Positions 36,367 to 48,486 of a stretch of 64,000 bases of DNA are shown piece after piece. The notes beneath the pieces were generated by a model that saw only the letters and a list, made by a program, of their open reading frames with translations, was not told the origin of the DNA and did not search any database. The stretch comes from Thozetella sp. PMI_491 (lineage: Eukaryota > Ascomycota > Sordariomycetes > Chaetosphaeriales > Chaetosphaeriaceae), in NCBI GenBank assembly GCA_021432635.1, contig MU270076.1:226756-290755 (forward strand). The letters are read 5' to 3'. A program made the translations under genes and the position numbers. The number at the start of each line of letters is the position of its first letter. Position 1 is the stretch's first letter.

Positions 36367-39300
36367 CTACTTCACGGAGGAGCAATGGCGGGCACACAGC
36401 GGGATCTGGGGCTGCAGGACCCCCTCGCACAGGAAACGCCTCAGCCCTTAGGACAAGCAATCACTGTGATGGCCAGCCTGTGCAAATCGAGGCGCCCGTC
36501 CCCCCCGCCCCCCCTCTTCCCTGTCTCCCCCGTAGTCTCTCCTGCAGAGACAGCGCCAAGGGTATAATGGCGGGCGGCCAGGCCCGCGATGGCGGCCCGG
36601 GGAGGGGAAACAGGCGCGCATGGTGCTTGCGAGACATCCAAAGTGGATTAGATAGAGCTAGCTCGCGCCTGCGATAGCCGGTGGTGAGTTTGACTTTGAG
36701 CAGCATGCCGAGCCACTGTTTCGCGCTCGCCCTGCCGTGATGGAGAGTAATTGCTGTATAATTGCTGCTTGGGTCGGGAGGACAAGAATAGCGCAGCGTA
36801 AATTGCTAGTGGATCACGACCCAGCTGCATATCCCGCAGAGATCGATATGCAGGCCATTTTTTGCGGGTGCTATAGGGTAGGGCGGCAGGGAACGCGGCG
36901 GCAGGAAATACGGCGTCTTTTGCCCCATGGGCGATCGTGCCTCGGTACCCTGACTTGAGGTATAGTAATCCCGTACCACAGCCACGCTCACCCCCACCCA
37001 ACACTTTACAAACCGGGGGAAGGAGGGAAGAGGGGGCGGGTTGGCAGGCGCTTCATGCTCCGCTTACCTGTCTTTTCGCCTTTTCTCGTCAGATAGATTG
37101 CTGGCGAGACCCAGCGGACCGAAAATAGAAAGGATGCGACTCTGCGACTGTGCAGTGTGGCCGTCGAATGCTGGCCTTCAATGCGGCGGCATCCACCGAC
37201 ACGAGGCAAGATGCGTTAGTCCAGTGCTGGGACGGCGGCTGCCGCCTGTCGCGACAAAATATGGCCGGCGCGATGCTGAATTGGGCTGAGTTGAACCCAG
37301 GCCGCAGGTGCGGCGGCCACCAGCCCGCGGCCGCGCGAGGAAGGGCCGCGCCGTCGCTCCGCCAGGCTCCTTCCTACCCGGCGCCGCGAGGAACAGAGTT
37401 CGGAGAGGCGAGCATCCGGCAAGCTGAACTTCGCGTGGCATTGTCCCTGGTCCCTGCAGTAGTGTTGCTGCAATCGTAACCGCGTCGTCCGGCCAGGCTG
37501 GAGCATCGGCTACCATCGCCAAAATAATGAGCGGCGCCCCCTGGACTCGGCGTCGAGGAAAGCTGAACTCCCCTGGCTGCCCCAGACGAGCTGGGCGACA
37601 CGGAGCCTCTGGTGGCCTGTGTCCGGGTCGATACGATCGTCAGGGGGCTTCCCCCCATCCTGTCATTTCCACGTGGGAGACAGGGGTGGATCAGCTTTTG
37701 CGAGGGTGGGGCGCTAGGGCGTTCCTGGAATGCTCGTTTGCTTGCTTTTGTTTCCCCCCTCGCTGTTTCACCCAGACCTTTGCCCTCTGATTGGCTTCCA
37801 TGCGAAGGCTGCAAAGCCACCCCGAGCCATCCGCCCTAGCGATTTCCGCCCACTGGGGCGAGATGATGTGCTGAATCGGCTCCCACCAAACTCAAACCCC
37901 CTTTCGAGTGCGGAAGCGAGGGCCGATCTCGAGCTCGCGGAGGCGGGCTGTCTCTCCTGTCGCACCGCAGCGACAGAGGCAGAAAGGCAGCCTAGGGGAT
38001 CTTTTGCTTTTTGTGTGGCCGTTGGGTCATGAGCACAAGCGTCTCAGACATTGGAAGACATCCATTACCCACTTCTTCAGGGATCTGCAGCCCCGGAATG
38101 TCCTGTGCTACAGGCCCCCATGGGGGTTTGAGCCCAGGCTACCAACGGGGCTAGAGATTCCATCAGGGAGGCGTGCAGCTCAGCGTCTGCCTTCATGCAA
38201 CTGTAACACAGAGTGGACGCCTGGCCTCGTTTATCCACGATATTTTACGAGCCCACAGGCTTTGTTGCCCGTGTCTTAGTGCTGCTGACTGCAGTCTGCA
38301 TGGCGCGCGGCGGAGACCTCCGGATGCGCTCTGAAACTGCCAACGCGGCGGCCGCAGGACTGCAAGCCTTCGCCCGTAATCCTCTGCTCCCTCCCTGCCG
38401 TCGACATCACATGAAAATGCGATAGGAAATATGCCGGACTGGGGCCTCCTCGAAATCTGACTGTGGGCACAGTGAAGTCGTGTCTCACGCTGCAGGGAGC
38501 TCTGCCGTGCTCTGCACAATTCAACCCAGGGCTAACCAGCCTGGGCTGGAGTCGCGAGATGCACCAGTCCCCTGAGCCAACGGGATGTGCATGTACTGTA
38601 CCTCGTATGCACATCATACTCTCGACACCTTCAAGGCGAATGGTCTCTGGGACAGAGCTTAACAAACCCCGGTCAGCCCCCACCGATAAGGGGGCCAATT
38701 GTTGTGGTGTGGTCTTGAAGATGGTGGGCGGACAATCTGCACGTCTCCCAGCTGGGGGGGCCGAACTCCCGGGACCCCGAGCACGTCTCACAACGGCCAG
38801 TTCATCCTGCTGTGCGCGGCATTTCGGACGGCCATACGGGCTGGCGGACAAGCGCGGGCTCACACAGTACTGTAGCACTACAACCGCACGTCCATTTCCC
38901 CGCCTCCTTGCGGTGTGCCGGGCTCCGGAGCTCGGGCTCCGAAAAGGAGGCGGTTGGCCAGTCGTCTGGAGAGCTCACATCATCAACCAGAGACAGACTG
39001 GGTTACGATCAGACTGGGAAGTGGGATCGGCGGTCCATACTGCCGATAGTGCTCTGTAGGTTGGGGAGGGGGAGACTGGGGGTGGTAAAATCATATGACC
39101 GGTACATCTGACATTGGCGACATGGGTTGGCGAATTAATAATGTCCTTGATTATCTTCAACCAGGAACCCGTAAGGTGTCCCAGCCACGGGTAGGACAGC
39201 ATGTCCAAAAGGTCCTACACGACATGGCGGCCCCTCGGCAGCGAGAGGCTATCCATCCAGATCGCCGAAAGGATAGGATTTCCTGCAGGCATCGAAGCCA

Positions 39301-41305
39301 GCCGGCAGCCTTTTTTCCTCGACGCACGTGAAGGGAGGTGCGATCAATCCGTGCTGCGTTTATTCAATCCAGGACAATCGCGTTAAAGTCCGAGCTGCCC
39401 TTCAGAACTTGATTTCGGAGGCAAGGGGCCCTGCAATCGTAATCCATGTAGCAGCAGCTAGGTGGACACAAGGCTGAAGGAATCTGCTCGGGAAGAAAAG
39501 GTACAAAATTTTTCTTATTGCCCTTCTTTCTCAGATCAGATTGGTCAATTGTCGAGACCCTCGGGCTATACCGGTACGGGGAAGGACAAAGAAAAAAAAA
39601 TAAACCTTCTAGCGATCTTCTCATCAAACATCGCAACTTCCCGTGGCCAGGCCTTCCCTGACTACTAAACCTCGGGTTCGGCAAAGGGGAAATTTCGATG
39701 GACCGTGTGTTCGTTCCAAGCTGCTGGGTCGTCCGGTCCAGGACAGCGCTAAACCTATCTGGGAAGCATTTTTAAATTCTTCCATGACCTGTTGAGGCTG
39801 GACGGTCCACTTTTGGGGCTTATTCCAAAATCCAATTTTGCTCTTTGGCCAGCTTCGGCCAACTTTGGCCAACCCTAAACCAACTCGCCCAATCTCCGCC
39901 CGAGGCCTTGTGCCATACGATGTGCTCCGTCGGAGCGAGGTCGTACAAGCCTCGTCGAACGCTGCAGTGTCACCCCTCCGCCAACACGAAGGATCTCCGT
40001 CCAAGCCGCAGCCCACGAGGCAAAAGGTCGGTGCGTGTGCGGCTGCCGCTCCTCCTCTTCTCAAGCGGGCCGGCTCCTCGAGGAACGAGGAGGAGTCTGC
40101 AATCCAAGTACGCTCGATGCTCGCTTCCCAGCCCTAAAGCTGCCTACTAGGTAAGTAAGCAGGATTACTGGGGATGAAATGGCCACGATGCGATGCACTT
40201 ATCGCTAAGCGAGAAGGTCGGGCTCGGACCTTTTGGGATCATGGGACATCGACATCCCTGGCAACCGACTGCTTGGAACGCGGCGCCAAGCCCCTGCTCA
40301 GATTCGTGCTACACCGCGCTCACCTGTTCTCTCCCCTTGCTCCGACCGTCTCGCGTGGCATGCAGGTTACAGGTCACAAATGTTTCTTTGGAGGGGGTTT
40401 CTGCGGTAAACGAGAGCGAAAGGCCGGTGGCTTCGCAATCCCCCCCTCTTGGCGGCTCACATCGACATAGCCTGTGCGGCTGTCGACGATTGGCCTGTCG
40501 CGCCCATGGCATGGGTCTCGGTCGGCGCAGCCTTTCTAGCCCGACTATCTCGTGGCAGAGACTGAATGGTCACTGGCTGGCTAAGTGCCAGATGCATACA
40601 AACTAGAGGACTGCCAACTCACTCGTGAGTCATGATCTCATCACTGGCATAGCAAGTGAGGGGTTGAGCGCGAGAGGTAGAAAGAGGCTACGGCCCCGCC
40701 TAGTAAACGGGCTGCCGTGATAGGGATAGTAAGGTATGCGGGCTTCCTCCTTGGTGTATCCTGTTTGGCCAAGATGGATAGAGGTTGCGACCAAGGATGA
40801 GAATGCAGGCGGAGCCACCTTTGCGCAGGCGGATCCAAAACGAGGTTGGGAAAGAAAAGGCAAAAGAAAAAAGTAAAATAGTGATTAAAACGAACTAGGT
40901 AGAGCAAGCAAAGGGCCCTGCCAGAGTGCTCGATACACAGGCGCACAAGTCCTGAACCTTAGGCTTGTCAGAGTGCCATTCGGAGTGAGCACTTTGGTAG
41001 GCCGGAGCCCACGGACTCGGTAAATCGTCCCAGAAAGGGGCCTAAACGTCATCCGCCGCAACAGCATTTGGTGCTTGGCAATGGGATACTCGACAAAGGT
41101 TATTCCCGTCCCGCTACTCCATGTCAGCGCAACCCCCTTGGACTATAGACTAGCGCGCGGGCTGCTCTTCGGGCAGAAGGGCGCGGTGACGGTGCGCGAT
41201 ACGAAGCCGGAGTCGGGGTGGCCGGCACAGGCACGGCTGCCGAGAGACCACGCAAAACCTAATTACCCTTGGTACCCCCCCGCCAAGGCGTATGCTTACT
41301 CCTGT

Positions 41306-41325
41306 GGGGGGGGGGGGGGGGGGGG
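41306..41325. repeat. Poly-G tract (20 G)
   Basis: An uninterrupted run of 20 G on the + strand in the gene-poor region. It is prone to length error and able to form quadruplex structures. Confidence 0.9.
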
Positions 41326-43224
41326 AAGGGCGGATCATGGCGTACACACATGGCAGACACGGCTGGCGCCAGCCCGCCCTCTGACTACTCGCGGTAGCCT
41401 CCGGGCAGGCGTTGTCTAGAGCGGACTCGAACGGCAATAGGCTCGACTTCAAGAGCGCCTCGCGCCGGAGTGCATTTCTTTCTTCTGCCTAGAACTCCCT
41501 CATAGTTCGAGACAGTGTCTCGAGGTTAACGAGGCCAGTTATTTGCTCGGTTCGCCATTAGCAATCCCACAAATGTTTCGTCATCGTGGGCTAGATCCGA
41601 GGGGTTCTACGTACGCCCAGGCTGCGTTTGTCTTAGACCCGGAGAGACGGTCTTACCTGCCCCCCCCAGCTCGACTAAGCCACCTCGCAAAAGCAACGTC
41701 AGGTATGTGCTGTTCTGCCCGCCCTGGGGAAAGTAGCACGGCAATCGGGCGAGAGGCTTTGTCCACTGCCAGAGGCGAGTAGACGAAGCCTAGGGCGCCA
41801 CTCTCTGATCTGAGTGGATCGGCACTCGGTAGGAAGCCAAAATAGCCGTGCGTGTGGCTCGTGGAAGTCTGCCTGTATATTTGATTGCCTTGCTTTGCGT
41901 GAGCTATAAGCCTGATGTGACCCGGGCGCGTAATTGTGACGACCTTGGGGGGTTGTATAGACAGGGATTAATTCAAGGTGAGCGACCTGAGCTGTCAGAA
42001 TTGCGGCGCAATGCCACTAATACAGGACAGCTGACCCTAACTTGCAGCTGCAGGACCACCAAAAAAAGATAGTCGTCTGCCGTTTAATAAAAGCAGTCCG
42101 AAAAGGCGGAAGTCGCCCAAACCAAAGCCGCCTCGCTCACAGGGCAATGCGCCTAAGGTTTGACCAAAGTCGCCAGGCAACGGGAGAGATAATTTTTTTT
42201 TATTAATTGTTCATTGCTGTGCGACTGAGTAAGGTAAGATGCGGGCACCGAGCGATACTTTGGATAGCAAACCCCTTGCCTGCATTCTCCATAGTTCCTC
42301 GACGGGAAGCTGACAAAAAAAAATTAACTTTTCCCGTCCCGTGCTGTTATTTGCTACCCGAAAACCTTTTCCCGGTAAGTCCCTAGACCCCTTTTTTCGC
42401 GGTCGTGTGCTTTGTGTGTGCGTGTGTGTTTTTTTTTCTCGCTTTTTTCCACCAGAGTTTGGTGCGTGCCCCTGAGAACCCACTGGGAGAGTGTCAGGAC
42501 TGCCCCTGAAGCAGGAGAAATTAGCACCTTTTTCAGCTACCACGAACCGGGGCAGGACCAGTAAAAATTTTATGATTAGGGCGGGCCTGTGCTGAGTGAG
42601 ACGATGTGGACTCGCTGGCCTTGTGGGCGAAATTGGGGCAGTGGGGTACATGGAAGTTCTATGAGGCTTCTATGCAGGAAATGAGTACTGCCAGCCCCGG
42701 CTTTTCTTGAGCCGCTAGCAACGATCCGCCTGTCAGAAGCGTGACTCATCAGCTCCGACACGTCCCTCGACGCTCCACGCAGTTGGCCAAGCCAAGGCAA
42801 CATCGCAACTTCTTGGCTTAGTGTTGCCTTTTGTTGAGCGGCTACACGTAGCCGGCCCTTTCTCACCGCCAGAGACACCAGGCACTAGTTGCATAGTAGA
42901 CAGTGTGCGCGGTGATCCAGCAGGGACAGCGAGGAGGGCCCGCCGTCACCCGGCGAACCCGCAAGCCAGCCTACCTGTTTGTCTGGGTGTGTACCTTATT
43001 CCGCCAGCGCCAGGAGAGTGAAGAAGGAAGAAGCCCAGCTCAGCCGGCTGCATGTGAAGGCATGCGCGGTACGGACGGGGGAAGGGGAGGGCTTCCAGCT
43101 CGGCAGCCGCGACCGCTATTTTCGGGCGCATACTGCATTTTCCAAATTCCAGGCATTCAGCTCGCCTGAAAACCAGCCAGACAGCCCCGACAGGTGTCCT
43201 GCGTTGCTGGCCGCCTGGTGTGGA

Positions 43225-43248
43225 GGGGGGGGGGGGGGGGGGGGGGGG
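43225..43248. repeat. Poly-G tract (24 G)
   Basis: An uninterrupted run of 24 G on the + strand, 20 bp before a TACTGTACC motif and about 650 bp upstream of the small Pro-rich open frame at 43899. Confidence 0.9.
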
Positions 43249-43898
43249 CAGGGGAGAAAGCGAGATGTACTGTACCTCTCGCTCTCGTGTCGCTCGACAG
43301 GGGGCCAGCAGGCTGTTAAGTGCAGGGTTCAGTGCGCTTCTGCTCTTGTTTCGGATTGGAGACCTGGTGCCCAGCCTGGCTGCGTCACCGCAACTTTGAG
43401 TCGTGTCGCCCCAGGTTCCTTGCCTCCAAATTTCCCGTCCGCGCAGGTACCGCCACCCCTAAAACAGGCGAAAAACACGAACTAGGTACTTCCCTGCCGG
43501 GTACCGCTACCTCTCGGGACCTCCGTCCCACCCTGGTCCTGCCCAACTGGTTCCATCCCTGCAGCTCTCATGAACAGGCTCGTCTCCCATCGGCCCTCAA
43601 AATAGGCAATCTCTTGACATTTCACTGCCGGCTAGTACATAAGGCTGCTACCTCCCCTCGGTCTCTCTTGACTGCGTCCGCCAGTTTTCACGATCACCAC
43701 ACTAAGGCACTCTAACATCTCTCATCCATCTTGCCCATCCAAGCATCAACTAGACTTGCTTCAATCTACTCACGCCTCAAGGATATATACGCTCACCACA
43801 CACCACACTCACACCATACTACCTCGGTCTGCACCCCCTCAAGCCATCACCAACATCGACGACCACTTGTGCCTAGCACCAGAACAACAACCATCACA

Positions 43899-43991
43899 AT
43901 GCCTGCCTACGCTCAGCGCCCTTCTCAGCTTCCTCCCTGCCCCGGTCCCCCGCCGAGCCGTCCCCTTCCCCCGCTCCCCAAGCGAGGATAG
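43899..43991 (+). CDS. Weak candidate: 30-residue Pro-rich open frame in a leader-like context
   Basis: The ATG is in an excellent fungal start context (CATCACAATGCC), after about 200 bases of leader-like sequence with CAACATCGACGACCAC and CAACAACCATCACA. It reads MPAYAQRPSQLPPCPGPPPS and ends after PLPKRG. It could be an upstream open frame, a micropeptide or the first exon of a gene whose later exons I cannot place. Sequence from about 44500 to 44700 is less G+C-rich and resembles a 3' UTR. Confidence 0.25.
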   Translation: MPAYAQRPSQLPPCPGPPPSRPLPPLPKRG

Positions 43992-46180
43992 ACGGGCTGG
44001 CTCTCGGCAGGGAGAGGCGCGCACAACGCTGCGCTGCGGTACCTTGTGGAGACGACTCGATAGCTCTTTGCTTCTTGGTCACTCGCTATTCCGTTTCATG
44101 CCACCAACATTCGACAGCCGGGCCGCGCCGGGCTTCGACACGGCTCTCGTGTTGAAGCAACGCGGTCGAGGGAACTAGACGCCACTGGCCAGCAGCACCG
44201 CCCCGGTGCTACCTTCCGATGTGTTTGTACTACCGCAATGGGAACCAACCGACGCTTCAACTCGTCTCTTGGCCTCGGCCTGCAGGATGGGGGAGCTTCC
44301 TGCATGCTGACCACCGGTTGGCCGCCGACAGCCTCCGCTGTGCTTACACGACTTCCGGCCTCCAGTTCCCTCGATCCCGGTCCCGACTCACTGCCGCATA
44401 ACGTCATCCGCCCTCTCAACCGCCCTCCCTCGCTGGCTCGAAGGGACTATGCACTACTCGCTCTTGCATACCTTCGCCTCTCAGGCGGCGTAGGCGGCAC
44501 ACATTCCATCCTTCTGTACTACCAACCTACGCACCACCACTACCTGGCATACGGACCTTTTAATACGACCTTTTATCCATATCATTGGAGCAACGACATG
44601 GGGGCATTCAGCAATGGTTTTTACGAGCAACATCTCCTTCCTCTCCTACTCGAGAGCTTTCAACACTAGAACACGGGTCTGGCGAGTTTCGATTTTGTAC
44701 AACTAGAGAGCATTGGCACCCGGCGTCGTTCAGAGATACCACCGATCGTCGTCGAATCCCTCGCGGGAGAGCAGAGTTATGATTGACTGCTTTGGATGAA
44801 TGGGGCAAATAGATTGCGCCCTTGGGACGTGACGGGGAGTTGTTTTGGGTTTTTGGGCTTGCTTTATTTCCTTTTAACGGACATCATCCACGGCAAACAG
44901 CCATCAGATTGCTGGAACATCTGGAGCTGAGTTGGGCATATGATGAGCCACCAACGTGCATTGCTTTGTGGCATCAAGAGATACCAACCATATACTACAA
45001 CTACACAGATAATGGGTCAATCATAATGCGACTGCTTTTCGTCTACAATGAACCTCACTTGCTTTCCCTGTGTATCTCGTGCCCTGCACCGTCTCTTGGA
45101 CTGGCGGCGTAACCTACCAAATGACGTGCGTGGCCTTGTCGACTCGCCAGGTAGGTCTTGCGTGCCAGGTTTCCCTTCCCCCACATTGACTCTGCGAGCG
45201 CTCACGACCCGGGCACGGCGATTTTACTCCATAGGCCCTCTACTCTCTACGTATGTCATATGTGCAACGCCCCTTGGGCGGGTCAGCTAGATTCTCAGTG
45301 CGCCTTGGGGCTGCTCCCTGCCCTGGCGCCGATCCTGCCACTGCTTGGCTACGACGAACGGGCGAGGTCCACTTGTTCGTCTTGGAAATTTGACCCCTTC
45401 CCCCTGACCCGAGACCTTGGCAGGGTGGCATGGTCCAGAAAATAGCCATCACTGTCTGGAGGCGATGGGCCACGGAAATGAAGGCATGACGAGGAATCCT
45501 GGGAACACCGAGGCGTACCAGGAACATAAAAAAAAAGTGACCAAAAAAGCGCGGTAGACCGTCTCCCTCGGACCAGAAAAAGTGGAAGCAACGTGGTATA
45601 GGCGCACACTAAATGGGCTGCCTTGCATACCCGAGCACGCGCCAGGGTTGGATGCATTGCCAGAGATCAGATGCGGTAATCAAAACAAGAAAAGGGGGAA
45701 GTGACGGTCGTTTAGCGCTCTGGAGGAGCTCGTCCACTAGGCTCTTCGTGACAAGAGATAAGTCAAACGCGGGTGCATCGCATCATCCGGTGAATGGGCT
45801 CGATGGGCAATGTACAGTGCCACGGCGGGTCGTGTCCGAGGACGTAGGCCGACACGCATGCATCTGCAGATAGCTTCTCGTATCCTGCTCATGGCAAAAC
45901 AGCCCCGACCTCGAACCAGCTCGCCGAGACGAGTGGCCCGATTGGCTCCAGGAAAAGGACCATCTCGCGCGTGGCCACGTTGCTCCGGGCACATCGGATC
46001 AAACGGCCCAGCGCAGCGCGGTCATCTGCGGGGGGCTTCTTGGTCTGATCAGACGGCGAGCAACGGGGTCTTGAAACGCCTAGTGGCGTTTGGGGTCGCT
46101 CATCAACGTCGTAGCAACTTCGTCCTTTGTTGGACTCGCGGACGTCTGGGGCGGGCCCCACCGCGCCGCCACCGGAGGAG

Positions 46181-46213
46181 CCTCCAATCTGCCTCCAATC
46201 TGCTTCCAATCTG
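46181..46213. repeat. 11-bp tandem repeat, three copies
   Basis: Units CCTCCAATCTG, CCTCCAATCTG and CTTCCAATCTG lie head to tail about 0.6 kb upstream of the SAM37 start. No function is evident. Confidence 0.85.
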
Positions 46214-46813
46214 CGAGGGGTAACCATGGACAACTACGATCCAGGAGGCCCAAACAGACGAGGGGCTTGCTCAGCATTCCCTCTTTCGGCCCCGTTGCCG
46301 AGTTCGTCATCTGTGATCTGCTCTGCTGGGACTCGTGGCGATTGAGATTGTCCGGGGATGACCCCTCCATCGCCCCCCTTATTTCCTGGGCAAGCACAGG
46401 CAAGTACGGGCAAGCTGTGCGCTTAACTCCTGGTCGACGCGGGGGGGCAAACGACAAAGGGGGCGGGGCCTTTCGCTCTCGGTTGGGGCTCCACTGCACC
46501 ACACTGACAGCCTTTTTAGCCGACCAACACGTTCGCTTGCTTCCGGTCTTCCCGCCCCTCCCTCTTCGCCTGATTATCTTATCACCACGTGGACCGGCGT
46601 CGTTTCGAAACGCGATCATCACTTTTCGCGTGGAATGCACGAGCCAACGCTAGACACATTTTGCGGCAGCTCGGCTGTTCAGTCCCTAGAATAATCCAAG
46701 CAGCGTTGTGTGAGAGCTTACTCCCCAGACTTAACACGTCATTGCAGATCCTGGCCTTCGGGGCAGGTATTGCATTACGCCCCGGGAGAAGAGCTCAGCA
46801 TCGGCACGCGGGT

Positions 46814-48106
46814 ATGGTCTCTCGACTCGAGCTCCACGTCTGGGGTCCGGCCTTTGGCCTACCGTCCATTGACGTCGAGTCGCTTGCTGCCATCGCCTAC
46901 CTGAAGCAGAGCCTCCAGCCAGAGGCCTACCGGCTGGTTCAGAACAGCCCATCCGGCGTCCCGACCCGTAGGCTCGCTTCTCCCTCCCTCCCCTCTCAGA
47001 CAGAGTTAATATTCCCCTGGAACCGCTAACACTGTCTCCTAGACTCACTCCCTGCGCTCCACGACCCTTCGACGAATGCATGGTGCTCTGGATTCAACGC
47101 GATTACATCCTATCTCAGGACACATTGCACTCCTTCCTCCCAGGATCCTGATGCCAGTCTATCCCCTCGCCAGCGTGCAGACGCCGTGGCCTACGCTACC
47201 TACCTCAGCACGCATGCGGCCCCGCTCGTTGCGCTCTCCCTGTACGTCTCCTCTGCGAACTGGGTCGGCGCAACCCGGCCGGCATACAGCAAGATCCTGC
47301 CTTTCCCCCTGACATGGACCGAGCCGCTCGCGGTCCGGACCTCCATGGATCGACGGGCGGAGCACCTAGGCATGTCAAGCCTTGACGCGGACGCCGAGAC
47401 AGAGAAAGCGACCGAGACCGAAAAGGCTGCCGCTGCCGCGGGTTGGGTGCAGGTGCCAAAGAGCCTACGGCTTCCGAAGAAGGGTGTCACCGATTCCATG
47501 ACGCCGGAACAGAAGGCACGCATTCGTCTCGACGGCCTAGCCGCAGAGGTGCTTGATGTGCTGGCCGACTGGGGATTACACGAGGCCTCGCCAGAAGAGC
47601 GTGGGAAGCAGAGTGCTGTCCAGTGCCTGGAGTTTGCCTATCTTGCGCTCATGCTGGTCCCGGACGTGCCGCGGCCGTGGCTGCGTGAGAATATGCGGGC
47701 GAAGTACCCAGCTTTATGTGGCTTCGTAGAGCAGTTCCAGACGGACCACTTTACCCTTTCGCCATGGACCGAGCAAGACCGGATTGGCCCATCGGCGCTC
47801 AATCTTACCACAAGGTTCACAGCCGAGACGCTGCATGGCATTCCCGGGCTCGGCGAGGAACTGAAGCGGTGGTGGCTGCAACCTCGGGACGGGAAGCGTG
47901 ACCTGCTTCTTGGCGTTGGCACAGGCTTACTCGTCTTGGCCGCTGGGACTGGAGCATTCTTTTGGCGCAGCCTACCTCCATATGGGTCACCGCTGTATCG
48001 ATGGGAGAAGCTCAAGACGGGACTGGGCGCGTTTGGTGCCGCGGGAGCTATGTTCATGTTACCTAGTGTAATGGGAGCTGAAGCGAGCTTGGACGTTGCA
48101 GAATAG
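46814..48106 (+). CDS. SAM37: Mitochondrial outer-membrane SAM complex subunit Sam37 (metaxin family)
   Basis: Sam37 is part of the sorting and assembly machinery that inserts beta-barrel proteins into the mitochondrial outer membrane. Exon 1 46814-46967 and exon 2 47043-48106, joined in phase 1 over a 75-nt intron (GTAGGC, GCTAAC, CTCCTAG), encode 405 residues. The N terminus MVSRLELHVWGPAFGLPSID, then SLAAIAYLKQSL, is the Tom37/metaxin thioredoxin-like start. The second half (residues about 200-330) is helical and GST-C-like. A single hydrophobic segment near the C terminus (LLLGVGTGLLVLAAGTGAFF) fits membrane anchoring. The length fits the fungal family. It converges with PIG-U, with 380 bp between stops. 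Identification is good. Confidence 0.88.
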
Positions 48107-48486
48107 ATGTCCACGGCTTCTCTAGCCGCTATACCTCGGCGTTGGGATGCTCATTAGAGGAAATTTTGGAGGGCATGTACAAGGCGCTTAGATACCCCTC
48201 TCAGCCGGCTGCGGCCTGGCGTACTAAAGAATTGGCAACATTGCACGCATGATGACGAGCACAATTGAGCTGGAAATGCATGGGATCTTTTTAAGAGGTT
48301 CTCATTTGTTGGTGGCAATGCATTGGATACGAATACTCTACCACCTACTCCCGAAGGCCGTATGCGTGCTCGAAACACGACAAGCTCGGATATCAGGTCT
48401 CAAGAGGCGCGACCGGCAACCGCATCTTGCAGCTGTACAAACGGCAGCTGTGTCTTGCATGGGGTATCGAAAATGGTCGCCTTCCT
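48107..48486. other. Convergent 3' spacer
   Basis: It separates the stops of SAM37 (+) and PIG-U (-). It presumably contains both 3' UTRs; no further structure is seen. Confidence 0.5.

Larger units (their letters stand above)
34549..46813. other. 12-kb gene-poor region
   Basis: No gene with a recognised product was found between the acidic-protein gene and SAM37. Two weak candidates are listed separately (35740 and 43899). The interval contains two poly-G tracts, three of the five TACTGTACC motifs of the window, a TG/T-rich stretch near 42412-42440 and an 11-bp triplicate near 46181. No terminal repeats or transposase-like frame was recognised. It may hold lineage-specific genes or non-coding transcripts that cannot be seen by eye. 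Confidence 0.5.
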
